A stretch of 64,000 bases of DNA. Source: Isoperla grammatica. Lineage: Eukaryota > Arthropoda > Insecta > Plecoptera > Perlodidae. Made by a program: the position numbers and the translations under genes. Shown here in pieces: positions 1 through 11,068 of this stretch (position 1 is its first letter; each line of letters begins with the position of its first letter). The notes under the pieces were generated by a model that saw only the letters and a list, made by a program, of their open reading frames with translations, was not told the origin of the DNA and did no database searches. The stretch is from positions 1-64,000 of the forward strand of contig CAMDTW010000004.1 of assembly GCA_945910005.1 (NCBI GenBank). Direction: 5' to 3'.

Positions 1-1252
1 GGGGCTGTAGCTGTATATTATCGTATTTCAATTTGGGGGGGGGGGGGGGGGGGGGGGCAGATAAAGATCTGAGGTGGGAGTGACTACTTATGTTATGGCT
101 AGTATAGTGGTTCCACAGATAAATAATTATTTACAGTAGTGATACTAAAGAAACTTATGCAAGAGTCAAAACTCAAAGCGGCCTGTCTATTGTCTAGACA
201 TTGATTATCGAGTGATTACCACTGCACATGAACACAACACTGGCTTTGTTCCTCTGGCTCAGCAAAACAGCGCAGAGAAACCCTAAGAACCCATAGAATG
301 AGTCAATTCTTTACAGTTGACTTCTGTGGCCTCATCATTTTGTCCGGATTCGAAGCTATCTCAATCTGTTGTGATGTTTTTCTTCTGACCCGCTTCCTCT
401 GACCCTGCCCCCCCCCCCCCCCCACCCTTTGGGGGCCCCTTGTCCCCTTGTTTTCGGGTCGCTCCTTCTCCAAAAAACTGTATCACTGTATCATGCCCCA
501 AACGACCTATCCGAACAAAACAAGTCGGGGTGTCTAGTAAACAATTTACTGGAGTGATGCCTATTTCGAAGGGAACGTGTAGTCGAATCAGCTATCTATA
601 AGTAGCAAAGTGAAGGAATGAGCATCCCCATGAGCGGCGTCGAGGAAGCGATTTATCACGAAGCTCTCGACTTACCCTTCATTACACACTAGCTAGTGGA
701 CGGTCGGCCGCATAACAATTCAAACCTTTTCTTTTGTCTTGCGGTCAATAAATAAATATTTTATTTCCAAACACGTTTTTCGTGTATAATTATAATTTTG
801 TTGACGGATATTGTTCGTGGCTAAGTGTTGATCTTGAGACTTCTTGAGGTTGTGTCCTACGATGAAAACCACTAATGTAATTCATTCACCCAACCCTGAC
901 ATGGTGTACGTGAAATCTAGATCGGAGTTCACAGGTGCTAAATCAATAAAAATATTATATTTTAAAATATACTACCAATGATATTTGTTTTACTAAAACT
1001 ATGGTTTTTATATTCCGAAGAGGGTTTTCGTGTTATACTTTTTATCTTATGATGTAACTACGTTTATATTTTTCATTTAGAGTCTCTACTATTTTGTGTA
1101 CACATATTGAAAACAGTAATACTAGTAACGACTCAGGTCATTGTGTACCTACTTACCGTATGTAAAGTTCTAGTAGTGTTTCAACTCAATAGATTGTTCT
1201 ATTGAAAAAGGTTTGTAACACGTGCCTGTTAAAGGAGATCGGGGTTTTAGAT
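1..1252. other. Unassigned left flank
   Basis: No reading frame or repeat that I can assign. The stretch is mostly AT-rich and carries a poly-G run at 38-57 and a poly-C run at 408-423. The G run is long enough to be a sequencing or assembly weak point. Confidence 0.5.
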
Positions 1253-1270
1253 TATCTCTTCAGCGTCATT

Positions 1271-1384
1271 AATGCAAGAAAAGCATTATTACGTGACGAA
1301 ATACGTTGTACGAGACGTGAGCTTGACAGAATTGCCAAACAATTACTGAGCTGAGTATTCATTATCGATTGAGTCGTGTTGCTC
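1271..1384 (+). pseudogene. Penelope-like element ORF, N-terminal fragment (left of hAT-A)
   Basis: Reading from 1271 gives a basic amphipathic segment (ARKALLRDEIR, then CTRRELDRIAKQLL) before a stop at 1352-1354. Helical segments of this kind (RRELD followed by hydrophobic positions) stand ahead of the reverse transcriptase in Penelope-like elements. The piece ends at the target site of hAT-A, and matching Penelope-type coding reappears on the other side at about 5945-6258. The two pieces are best read as one decayed ORF split by the hAT insertion. Family assignment is by motif memory only; on its own this fragment would be weak, and it is supported mainly by its partner. Confidence 0.4.
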
Positions 1385-1391
1385 ATCCTAT
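1385..1391. repeat. hAT-A left target-site duplication
   Basis: ATCCTAT here is repeated at 5938-5944, immediately outside the inverted termini of hAT-A. hAT elements make 8-bp duplications; seven bases are identical and the eighth differs. Confidence 0.7.
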
Positions 1392-1539
1392 CAGTGGCGG
1401 CTCGTGGGGTTTGAAATAGGTAGGGCACAAATCAGTTAACATTTAAAAAGGGTAGCTAGTCGCAATTTAGAGTTACATTTAGCTTCATACAGAAGATAGC
1501 CCTAATAAAATAACAACACATGCAAACTTACCTAATATT

Positions 1540-3563
1540 TTAATGTCTGTATCGTAGTTCTACTCTTCTTTCTTTAGATTCAGCGAATTTCTCTATTACC
1601 CGCTTGTTGAATTCGGGAATGCAGCCGATCATCTTCTCGAGAGACAGCATAACCAGTGCAGGCAACCTTTCTGCTCCCATTGTATTTCTAAGGAATGTGT
1701 TTATTCGGTTTAGAGTAGAAAAACACCTTTCACTTTCTACCGTTGTCATTGGTATTGTCACTATTATTTTCAAAACATTAACACATTCCGAAAAAGGACG
1801 TGACATATTATTTTCCAACAAGAATGGTAATAATGGTGTTGCACCCGATGCAGCGCGCAGATCTGTTCGAGAATACAACACTTCCAGCTCCGTTCTTAAC
1901 TTCTGGCTGTTGACTGTAGGATATGACAACAGAGTTGATTTGAAATCGTTTTCTGGAACTATCGCGCTGTATTGTTCGAAATTTTTAACACAAAACAACT
2001 TCGAAGCACACAAATGATCCGAAAATTCAAATCTGTCTGTAATATTGTTCGTTTTAGTATCACAAACTTCAAGAGCAGCGGTGCGGTTATTCGCGCTATT
2101 TCCTACCTCAACACACCTTCTTTTGTTCGTGGGTTCACCCTCACCGGTCGGTGCGTTGTCTTGTTCATACATTTTGCGGACGTTAGATACAGCATCGCGG
2201 AAGTGTTCACAAAATTCTTTAACTTTAATAGAATCAATGTTTCTGTGTTGTATTGAATAAAAAAAAATTGCAAGATGCGGCATTATTTTTTGGCAAAATG
2301 TTAGCCAGAATAAAAATTCGCACGAACTCTGCCGCTTGGTTACCAGCATTCCTGTCTGATATTTCTGTGTCCCAAATAGGTTCAAAACATTTAATCAAAC
2401 TGTCCTTATTCTCATATACAGTATTAACGGTTCTATGTTGAAAGTACCACCTCGTGGGTGGAGCAGAAGCAATTTTCCTTTGTACAAATTCGATAAAGCA
2501 ATCCATCCTCTTAGGAGATCTTGTAAAAAATGGACCTTTTCTTTGTATCTCTTGAAAGAATATTCTGCTTTGCGTAGAAGAAGTCGCGTTTTGCAGAATC
2601 AAATTTCCTTGATGCGCATAACAATGGATATAATTGGCGTTCGGGTATTTTTCCCTGACTAAGCATTGCACACCTCCTTTAGACCCCCTTATAACAGAAG
2701 TCCCGTCATAAGTTTGACAAATTACTTTTTCTGGACACTTATCTACTCCCAATTCACTTAACTGTTCAAAGATCTTCTTCGCCAGTGCACTAGCACTTAT
2801 ATCGTTCACTTCAAAAAAGCCCCAAAATCGTTCATGTATATTGCCGTCGATTAGATATCTTAAAATTAGTACCATTTGAGTCTTGTACGAACTATCGGTG
2901 GTTTCGTCAGCAGTGAATTGACAGAAAATCTACATTATTAATTTCGTTTGAAATATTTTCTTGACAGACTGATAACATTGCATCTAATAATTCGTTTTGA
3001 ATCGTCTTTGAAGTGCGTTTGAATACCGTCGCGCTTTCTAAGTGATCTTTCAAAAGACTGTCAATTGTAGATGTATAGTTTATTAGTCCTTTGAAAACAC
3101 CCGGATTATTGGAATCTTCGGTCTCGTCATGACCTCTCAAAGAAAGTTCAAATTCGCCACAGAATTTAACTGCATCTATAATGCGTGATAAAATGTATCT
3201 ATTTTTATCCACCAGTTCATTGTGTTTACGAACAGAAGCCCTATAGCCATCATCTAGTTGTTGTCTGATATTATTCCTACCTATCAACGCTAGACTCATT
3301 TCATTGTCCAAATGACTTTTGGATAGTCCATGTTTTTTTGGTTTTGTCACTCAAGTGTTTCAAATCTTTGACACCAATCCCTACCCATGTATGATCACCG
3401 CCAAACAAAAGGCATGGAAAACAGAAGAATGCATTAGCTACAGGACACCCACAAATCCATTCGTGTTTTTCGTATGCTGATTTGTTAAAAGTTCTAGTAC
3501 GAGTTCCATTTTTGTCCCGGCATAGCTGACTAATGCACAAGTCTGGTCTTGGTGGACCTTATC
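1540..3563 (-). pseudogene. hAT-A transposase (TTF, DUF4371 and hAT dimerisation domains), frameshifted
   Basis: Read on the minus strand from high to low coordinates, the gene has a TTF-type zinc-finger region (about 3561-3301, CGCPVANAFFCFPCLLF), a DUF4371 region (about 3350-2907), a catalytic core (2935-2330: TADETTD, then CQTYDGTSVIRGSKGGVQ) and the C-terminal dimerisation domain (about 1800-1560: TIPMTTVESERCFSTLNRI). These are the domains of ZMYM-like hAT transposases. The pieces lie in three frames: frameshifts are visible near 3330, near 2928 (just before TADETTD) and near 2330, and a stop sits at about 3560. The product cannot be made. The region upstream of the TTF domain is disrupted by the nested PIF/Harbinger insert. 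The annotated end at 1540 is the natural-looking stop after the dimerisation domain. Confidence 0.85.
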
Positions 3564-3919
3564 TCTTCGCTAAAGCCGCGTTTTCACGCAGGTAACTGGC
3601 GGCAGGTTACTTGGAGCAAGCTAGTGACCTCGTGTGGACAGCACCTGCCTGGTTTTAGGGGCAGGTTGCAACTTGCCAGGCCAGGCAGGTCGACTTGCCC
3701 GAGGAGTAAACTCGAGCCAGTAGCTTGCCTCCCCCACCCCTATCTGACTTGACCTGCTTGTCAACCTGCCTCGTGTGGACGGAGCCGGCAGGCTACTGTC
3801 GCGACAGTGGTCAGTCGACGACAGTCTGTAACCACCCACAGTTGAGTTTTAATTGTGTGTACTGTGTGTGTATGTTGTGTGCTTGATCGATTCATTGTGC
3901 TTTTTACTCTCTTCGCGAT

Positions 3920-4135
3920 ATGTCACGCAGATGGAGTGATGATTTGACAATTAAATTTATCGAATTGTACAAAGAAAGAGAACATTTGTGGAACCAACAT
4001 AATGAATTGTACAAAAATAAAAATGCTCGTGACACGGCCTTAGGTGAGATTGCAGCAGAAATGAATATGTTTGATTTTGGCGTAAATGAAGTGAAAGCCA
4101 AAATTTTTAAAAGCCCTACGAGCGACAAGAAATGA
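3920..4135 (+). CDS. MADF-domain protein fragment of PIF-1
   Basis: The 71-codon ORF opens MSRRWSDDLTIKFIELYKE and continues with LWNQHNELYKNKNARDTALG and MNMFDFGVNEVKAKI. The order W-hydrophobic-LYKE, LWN, YKNKxAR, then hydrophobic-xxVKxKI is that of the MADF DNA-binding domain (a Myb/SANT relative). MADF proteins accompany PIF/Harbinger transposases and help bind the element ends. The ORF stops about 71 residues in, right before the repeat array, so the C-terminal part expected of such proteins is missing. It is probably a truncated, non-functional copy, although the domain itself is nearly complete and unbroken. Confidence 0.7.
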   Translation: MSRRWSDDLTIKFIELYKEREHLWNQHNELYKNKNARDTALGEIAAEMNMFDFGVNEVKAKIFKSPTSDKK

Positions 4136-4158
4136 AACCAGCCCGTGAACCTGTATGA

Positions 4159-5240
4159 TTGACCTGGCTTCCCAACTGGCCTCGTGTGGACAGCACCTGC
4201 CTAGCCAGTAACCTACCTTGCCAGCTACCTGACGCAGGTTACTTGCCTCCCAACTGGCCTCGTGTGGACAGCACCTGCCTAGCCAGTTACTTGCCTCCCA
4301 ACTGGCCTCGTGTGAACAGCACCTGCCTAGCCAGTAACCTACCTTGCCAGCTACCTGACGCAGGTTACTTGCCTCCCAACTGGCCTCGTGTGGACGGTCA
4401 AGCGAGGCCAGTAGCCTGTTCCAAGTAACCTGCCGCCAGCTACCTGCCTCCCAACTGGCCTCGTGTGGACGGTCAAGCGAGGCCAGTAGCCTGTTCCAAG
4501 TAACCTGCCGCCAGTAACCTGCCTCCCGACTGGCCTCGTGTGGACGGTCAAGCGAGGCCAGTAGCCTGTTCCAAGTAACCTGCCGCCAGTAACCTGCCTC
4601 CCAACTGGCCTCGTGTGGACGGTCAAGCGAGGCCAGTAGCCTGTTCCAAGTAACCTGCCGCCAGTAACCTGCCTCCCAACTGGCCTCGTGTGGACGGTCA
4701 AGCGAGGCCAGTAGCCTGTTCCAAGTAACCTGCCGCCAGTAACCTGCCTCCCAACTGGCCTCGTGTGGACGGTCAAGCGAGGCCAGTAGCCTGTTCCAAG
4801 TAACCTGCCGCCAGCTACCTGCCTCCCAACTGGCCTCGTGTGGACGGTCAAGCGAGGCCAGTAGCCTGCTCCAAGTAACCTGCCGCCAGTTACCTGCCTC
4901 CCAACTGGCCTCGTGTGGACGGTCAAGCGAGGCCAGTAGCCTGTTCCAAGTAACCTGCCGCCAGTAACCTGCCTCCCAACTGGCCTCGTGTGGACGGTCA
5001 AGCGAGGCCAGTAGCCTGCTCCAAGTAACCTACCTTGCCAGCTACCTGCCGCCAGTTACCTGCCTCCCGACTGGCCTCGTGTGGACAGCACCTGCCTAGC
5101 CAGTAACCTACCTTGCCAGCTACCTGCCGCCAGTAACCTGCCTCCCGACTGGCCTCGTGTGGACAGCACCTGCCTAGCCAGTAACCTACCTTGCCAGCTA
5201 CCTGACGCCAGTAACCTGCCTCCCGACTGGCCTCGTGAAA
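4159..5240. repeat. 75-bp tandem array inside PIF-1
   Basis: Units containing CTGGCCTCGTGTGGAC recur exactly 75 bp apart in the regular core (for example 4461, 4536, 4611), with eight or more near-identical copies between about 4380 and 5005. Irregular shorter variants lie on both sides (4159-4380 and 5030-5240). The same words occur singly in the left subterminal region of PIF-1 (3590-3790), so the array seems to have grown from the element's own ends. Because 75 is a multiple of three, a stop-free minus-strand frame of 216 codons runs through it; that is a by-product, not a gene. Confidence 0.85.
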
Positions 5241-5251
5241 ACGCGGCTTAA

Positions 5252-5924
5252 CAGTCGATCTTCGTAACTCAAGTATTTTTTTTTTAAGTATCTTACCTCA
5301 TTCATTTTGTTTCATGGTGTAACACGGAATATTATCACTGTTCATAATTATGTGACGAGGCTACACTACTGTCACTCACATACTACAAAGTCAAATCCAC
5401 GTAAATCATTCACTGCACTAATGTAGGCCTACACAAAGACAACCACCTGTCAGCACACAATCGGCACACAATCACACACACTCGGATCGCGTGGTAACAG
5501 CATTGAGTTTGTTAACAAACTCAATGATAACAGCAGTCCAACTGTCTAACAACTTGGGCCAGGAAAACACAGGCTCTACCTTGCCTACGGTTTACATTTA
5601 CTTTCGGGGGTTCCCCTCACACTTTCTTGGAAAAATGAAAGTGCGCCTGCGCCGGGTAGATGACTCGTTGCAAGCCAGCCACACGCAAGGTCGTTTGTTA
5701 GTACTCTGCGCACTATCTGCACTCTGCATACTATCACACTCTGTTGCAGATTTCGGGCACTGCATGGAGAAGCGTCCAGCGCGCTTTTATTTGAATGTGC
5801 ATTTTGAAAATACGAACTTCGATTTTATGTAAATAAATCACAAGTCCACAACTCGGAACTTAATGTGAGTGATTTTGGCGGGAGGAAAGGGGGGGGGGGG
5901 CACGTGCCCGTGTGCCCTTACGGG
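5252..5924. other. hAT-A right subterminal region, no recognisable gene
   Basis: This is the 5' side of hAT-A relative to its minus-strand transposase. A plus-strand frame at 5491-5832 is open for 113 codons but resembles nothing I know and opposes the transposase. A poly-G run occupies 5890-5900. Confidence 0.4.
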
Positions 5925-5944
5925 CGAGCCGCCCCTGATCCTAT

Positions 5945-6258
5945 ATTGTTTGATAAGATTTACGTGATTACTTAACAACGTGCGGAAACAACACACGGGA
6001 AAACAACGAGGCAACAGGTGGCAAAATTTGACAAGTTATCTAAGGCACAGAATAGTTTAAACACACGACATTTTGATGTGCACAAGGTGATTTTTAAGCG
6101 AAGATTTCAGTAATGACTAAAGGCTTTCATTATGCAGTTGCACCGAAACGTATTTCTGTAGAGAATATCATTTGCGGGGTGGAAACAGCAATTCGAGGTT
6201 TGCTCATTAATGACGCTGAAGAGATACGGTCAGAGGCAGCGAGGATTTTAGAGAATTA
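5945..6258 (+). pseudogene. Penelope-like element ORF fragment (right of hAT-A)
   Basis: Two frames carry a continuous Penelope-like pattern. One frame gives VAKFDKLSKAQNS and then FDVHKVI; after a stop/frameshift near 6112, a second frame gives KGFHYAVAPKRISVENIIC followed by GVETAIRGLL and NDAEEIRSEAARIL, ending at a stop at 6256-6258. The succession 'KFDKL ... KGxxFAxxPxxIPVExII ... VExAI ... EEIR' is what I associate with the region just before the reverse transcriptase of Penelope-like elements. The RT domain itself is absent. It is the right half of the element hit by hAT-A. Confidence 0.55.
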
Positions 6259-6942
6259 GATAACATTTATAGGTTGAAATGATATTATAACTTATGGGCC
6301 TGATTCGTTATAGTGTAACTTGCAAAGTGTTGTTATTGTTGAATTTAATCTAAACCAGTTAGTCTGCTCTTTCCAGTTCGTCTTTTACCTCTTACCTTAT
6401 CATTTTATAATATAGTAAACTATAAAGTCTATTACTCTTTCTGAACACCGGAAAGCTTGAAAATTAGCTTTTCGTAATATAGTGAAACACAAACTTACGA
6501 AACTGATCGTTGAGTGTAATTGTTAACCATATTATAGAATTATTTTCTTAAAAGCAAATAATTGGAGCTGCAGTGTTTTCGAAAATACGCTATACTTGTA
6601 AATACATTCCAAATATCAACATTGTATATGAAATCATTTCGTATAACCGACCGAGCACTTGTTGTGTTTCGGTTGCGGGTCCAACTTCATCTTGTGTCCT
6701 TCTTGACACACGGTTGACTCTCATGGATGCATCTCTGCATGGCTTTATGGTTTTAATTACGGGTGATCCACAATCATGACACACGAAACAGTGGGAATGA
6801 AAATGACCAACACACTATGAGACACGGTAAAGAAGTATCCCGGACACCGTAACGTTCTCGTAGTCACTCTCGGAAGTAGCTTCTTTATACTCTCACTTTG
6901 TCTTCTCTCAATCGAATTGAAACGAAACATATAAATCTGGTT
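6259..6942. other. Unassigned spacer
   Basis: AT-rich, no coding pattern or repeat recognised on either strand. Confidence 0.4.
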
Positions 6943-7619
6943 GTCTAGACCAGTGGCTCTCAACCCGTGGTATGCGCACCCTAGGGGTACGTGAGACATT
7001 CTAAAGGGGTCATTGGAAACAATATGAAATACTAAATTTTAAAATGTTGTAATTGCTACATTTTTGAAATTAGATTTTAAAAACTAAATTTATATCCTAG
7101 GTTAATGTTTTCTAATGCACTATATTGTTCACCACCATTGTGGTAAAGTGGGTGGCATGTGGGAACACCTGTCCCACTCTGATCCCGCATGCAGTTACTT
7201 TACTGACCAACTGACAGCTCATCGCTACATTTCGCAAAATGCACTTCCGGTTCGGTTCGAAATCTATTGAAATTGAGGCTATAAAAGGGTCTGCGAAGTG
7301 GGTTCCTGGGTTTTCTCCTCGCACCCCCCTTCGCTACTCGCCCGCGCCCATGGTCGAGCACGTGCTTTCCAGATTTGTGCTTTCCAGATTTGTGCCATGT
7401 GGTTGCTATTTTCACATGAAATGGGCAGACAAACCCAGCCCACCAAATAAAATAATTTCCGTTTTGGTTCTACGACAATACTTTGACGAGAGCGGACAGT
7501 TTGGTTTTTGGTTGACCTAAACGGAACTCGATACAAGGGTGTGAGTGATTTTGTGTTAGTATAGTAAATGGTGTGCGTTTGTTTGTGTAGTATTGGAACA
7601 ATTGTGTTATTTCCTTAAA

Positions 7620-8384
7620 ATGGATCGCTTCTTAATTAAAACTAAACGTGTTGCATCGGTAGATCCAAGTAACTGTTGTGAGCCTACCCACCCTCTGCAA
7701 GAAATTGGTGAAACATCTCAATCTTCAGGGAGTCAAAATCAAGGTGAACCCCTTGCAAAGAAACCTCGAAATGTTACGCGTTCTACGAACACCACAAGTA
7801 AAGTTCGTAATTATTGCCAGTCCTACTTGGCGTATGGTTTTACAATAGTGGATGAGACATTTCACTTCCTGTGTGTGTCGTATGCCAGGAAACATTGTCC
7901 AACCAATGCATGAAACTAGCTCATTGAAAGAGACATTTGCAAACAAAACATTCCGAATTAATAGATACGCCAATCGAATTTTTTAAAAGAAAATGTGAAG
8001 GCATGAAAAGGGGTACTGTTATCTTGCAGAAGTACACCCACACTTCTGAAAAAATCACTCCAGGCCTCATACGAGATTTCCCGTTTGGTTGCAAAAACAA
8101 AAACCCACATACCAGTCCGAAGGAACTAGCTATTCCTGCCGGAATAAAAATAACTGAACTATAGTCTTGGAAAAAAAACGCTGTGGACCAAGTTAAAAAA
8201 ATACCTAATTCGAATGACACGGTTTCACGAAGGATTTCGGAAATGGCGGAAGACTTAGTGCAGCAAGTTAGTGAAAAAATAATTTTCATTACAACTCGAT
8301 GAATCAACTGACGTGTCAAATGACGCACAATTAATTATTTTTGTGCAGTATGTTGATGAAAAAAGGGGCATTTCTGACCACACC
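7620..8384 (+). pseudogene. hAT-B transposase, N-terminal part
   Basis: The ATG at 7620 starts MDRFLIKTKRV, a typical start for ZBED5-like transposases. A BED-type zinc finger follows (KVRNYCQSYLAYGF near 7801, a degenerate Cys pair near 7870, and RHLQTKH near 7931), then FFKRK, then SRRISEMAEDL and the first catalytic segment LDESTDVSN near 8300, and FVQYVDE. A frameshift lies at 7913-7931, stops occur at 8161-8163 and around 8300, and the second Cys of the finger appears lost. The frame ends at the TTA target site of the nested long-TIR element and resumes at 17549. Confidence 0.8.
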
Positions 8385-8387
8385 TTA
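8385..8387. repeat. TTA target-site duplication, left of long-TIR element
   Basis: TTA at 8385-8387 is repeated at 17546-17548, immediately outside the inverted termini TAGTGTAGTGG and CCACTACACTA. Confidence 0.65.
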
Positions 8388-9390
8388 TAGTGTAGTGGAT
8401 TAGACGAATCATTCGGGGTTTCGTGATAGAAGCGTGAATTTTTTTATCAAATACTCAGAAACATATTCTAATCAAACTGCCAAGAGGAGGCCAAAAAAAG
8501 TCTACTGGTCTAGGGGCTGCGAGGGGTCAAATAATAAGGGGTGGAGTGGAAGTGAAAAAACTAACGAGGCACCAAATATGACTTTTCTACACCCAAATTT
8601 TTAAATCTAGTAGACTAAAGTCTATTCTATTAAGATAAAAATCAAAATATGATCTTACGTCACAAATTCATCAGATAATGTGACCTTTGACCTCAAGTCA
8701 CTAATTTTTCTAATCTGTATAAAAATGTGTCGTGTGACCACTCTTTTTGTCAAAAATTATCTCAAGGACACAAATTAAAGGTCAATATTAGTTTTTTGAT
8801 GGGTTGGATCAAATAACATCGTGACCTTTGACCTATTTATTAAGAATAAATGCCCGCTTTCTGGTGTTAAAGTTTTACATACTTCGAAATAAAGAACTCT
8901 CACGTACAAGTGTTGTGTGGAGAGCATGGTTGTAAACATTAACAAAGAAAAGTACCCTTAGTTGTTGAAGGGGTGGTTTTTAGTTCGACCTTGACCTCAA
9001 TAATGTTACATTTAATTGCGGCCTTCCATGTAGCTTGATTGAAAAGGTAATGATAGCTTGCATACATTTCCGTCATTTATTTTCCTTTAATAATTACATG
9101 CAATCCTGAAAATGTACGACAGTTAATCCCACGTGCCCAAGGAATGCTACCTTATCGTGGAGGGCAGGTGTGCGTGCTTTGATGATCCCAATAGCTAAGC
9201 CGGCGAAACCGTATGCTTCTGGTAGGGCTACCCTAGCCGGACAGGTCAAGGCATGGTGAAGCCAGACGGAAGGCGATCCTCTTTCTCCCTTTTCCCTTTT
9301 CCTCCCCTCTATGTCCTACTTTGTCCCTTTCTTGAAATCACCCCCCACGTCATATACCTTAACTTAGTTGTCGAGTTCGTCGTTAAACAA
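8388..9390 (+). repeat. LTIR-1 left inverted arm
   Basis: The outer 150 bp pairs closely with the complement of 17395-17545 (for example the shared words around GATAGAAGCGTGAAT and CTGCCAAGAGGAGGCC). Farther in, shared blocks include the GACCTTTGACC stretch near 8820 with 17090-17100, the gene-poor block near 8990 with 16930, and the CCCCACGTCATAT block near 9345 with 16345. Within it, 9150-9270 reads KPYASGRATLAGQVK, which recalls the region ahead of the ORF in some RTE-type LINEs; that resemblance is weak evidence for a captured fragment. Confidence 0.65.
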
Positions 9391-10658
9391 GATGTAAACC
9401 AAAAATACGGGTATTCCCAAGCTTGTAATTTACGAATGAAACTCTATGAATGCTTATTGGACAATTTTAAAGCGTAGATTGATAATGAGAATTTTTGCAA
9501 CAATATTGAAAATTATGTCGAAACGAAACATTACATGGAACAATTATTTTAAGATAATAGCGTCAATTTGCTCAAGTTACTCGTAATATTCGCCCCCTAC
9601 ATTTGCACGAAGCGCAGCATGATTGTCCACTGATATGACATGTGCATTGATCTTCAAGGCCATCATACAACCTCCTCGTTACATGAGTGTATTACATCAA
9701 GAAGGGTAATCCATTTATGTTGTAACACACCAGACGCGTCTTTATACCATCCCCAGCTAGCAGAACTAGGATTTTTTGAGAAATAGATGGCTGATGATTT
9801 CCAAACGAACCCAGCCTATAACACAGCACGTAGAATGTTTACGCAATGCATCTTGTGTTGGAGGCAAGCTCTCTCCCCATTGGCTTCCCTTCCTGCGTGA
9901 ACATCCCCTTACGGCATTAATTCAGGTTGCTCAGTCACTGGTTCGATCATAGAGAAGAACCATATTTTTCTACAACAACCCTAAGTTGTAACCATCCAAT
10001 TGCTGAATTGCTCTACAGGTCTTCAAAGAATTTTGAATATCGCAGTGACTTCTGCAGTACAGTCCACGTTTTCCAGGCTATTTCTACCATTTACTTGAGA
10101 AAGAGGAACATGTATCACATCCAGTAAAAGCTTGGAAGAATCGGAGCGCTGCAGACTTTTCTAGTCCAAGTGTTTGGGAAATAGTGTGTACTGCTATAAT
10201 TCGTACATTGCTGCCTAATCCAAACGGAAGCCACACCTTTTCCCCGTAATGTTATTGGCAGCGGCAGTGCAAATCACAATCTAAGTCTACATGTGCGTAT
10301 AAGAACTTCATTCTGCACATTGAGTACATGGTACGATTAATGTAATATGAGACTTGTCTGCGTCCTTGTGGTTGCAGGGCCCAATTACTTCCAAACACAC
10401 ACTATCTTCAATGCACAGAGCGCCTTCTGCCTTAGTAACAATTATTAATTCAATTGTAGTATTAATTCACAACATATTAGATAAATGTGCTTTCTTTTCG
10501 TTTGTTCAAAGGAAACCTTGCCAGTTCTTTGATCATATGTTAGACACATAACGCGCCTTTTGATTTATTTCATCCCCAACTCTCTTTTCTTTCTACTTCA
10601 CGATAAACATCGCATACAGTGTGAGCCTTCGCGAGCAATCACAAGCATTGCATTACCT
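9391..10658. other. LTIR-1 internal region, left of gypsy element
   Basis: About 1.3 kb with no ORF over 75 codons and no coding motif I can name. Short open frames at 9927-10127, 10354-10551 and 10560-10760 look accidental. If LTIR-1 ever had a gene here it is not recognisable. Confidence 0.4.
10655..10658. repeat. Gypsy target-site duplication, left
   Basis: ACCT directly before the 5' LTR is repeated at 16027-16030 directly after the 3' LTR. Four-base duplications are usual for several Ty3/gypsy lineages. Confidence 0.8.
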
Positions 10659-11005
10659 TGTCACGGTGTGACTGTGGCCATTACTTATAAGATAGATTTA
10701 GTTTGCAATAGATTAGTTTGTATTTACTTATTTAATACATTAGTTAGTATTCTAGAATAAGTTAGCAGTGTGAAGGGGGTGTGCCAAGGACGCAGGAAGG
10801 TCTCCGCGTGGGGGATGCCAGACCCGAGCGGACGACGAGTGAGGCAGGTTGTTGCCGGTAGTCGGTCTTGCTTTGCATTGTTAATACTTAATATCTCTAG
10901 TTTTATAATTATTTATAAGTGTTTATCATTAAAGTAGTTATTTCCTATTTAGTGTTTTACTTTATCTGCTGGTTATTAGTACCCTTCCCAGAAGCGGACG
11001 CAACA
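10659..11005 (+). repeat. 5' LTR of gypsy element
   Basis: 347 bp, beginning TGTCACGG and ending GCAACA, matching the 3' LTR at 340 of 347 positions with no indel. A candidate polyadenylation signal ATTAAA is at 10928-10933. No clear TATA box is identified. Confidence 0.93.
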
Positions 11006-11007
11006 AT

Positions 11008-11020
11008 TGGGGGCTCGTCC
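11008..11020 (+). promoter_or_regulatory. Primer-binding site, tRNA-Pro type
   Basis: TGGGGGCTCGTCC begins two bases after the 5' LTR. It matches the first 13 bases of the proline-tRNA primer site known from murine gammaretroviruses; the match ends there, so the assignment is good but not complete over 18 bases. Confidence 0.75.
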
Positions 11021-11068
11021 TAAACCGCAGGTACGTCAAGTGTACTAGTAAAGTGTTAACATCCAGCT

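Larger units (their letters stand above)
3574..5248 (+). mobile_element. PIF/Harbinger-derived element (PIF-1) with internal tandem amplification
   Basis: The termini are 15-bp perfect inverted repeats (AGCCGCGTTTTCACG) flanked by TAA on both sides (3571-3573 and 5249-5251). Three-base TWA duplications are the hallmark of PIF/Harbinger. The only recognisable gene is a short MADF-domain ORF (3920-4135); PIF/Harbinger elements commonly encode a Myb/SANT- or MADF-like DNA-binding protein besides the transposase. No transposase is seen, so this is a non-autonomous derivative. From 4159 to 5240 the body is filled by tandem repeats made from subterminal sequence. It interrupts hAT-A just upstream of the TTF domain. 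Confidence 0.8.
1392..5937 (-). mobile_element. hAT-A DNA transposon (ZMYM/TTF-type transposase), degenerate
   Basis: The element begins CAGTGGCGGCTCG at 1392-1404 and ends with the near-perfect inverse at 5925-5937 (one mismatch over 13 bases). Both ends are bordered by ATCCTAT. hAT elements typically start CAG and end CTG and duplicate 8 bp, which fits. Its transposase lies on the minus strand (1540-3563) and is broken by frameshifts. A PIF/Harbinger-derived element with its own TAA duplications is nested at 3574-5248. A poly-G tract lies just inside the right terminus (5890-5900). The element is inserted in a Penelope-like remnant. Confidence 0.85.

Noticed and set aside
4351..5001. 216-codon minus-strand repeat protein
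   Set aside because: It is the translation of the 75-bp tandem array (25-residue period) inside a non-autonomous transposon.
5491..5832. 113-codon plus-strand ORF as a gene
   Set aside because: It lies in the subterminal region of hAT-A opposite to the transposase and shows no recognisable domain.
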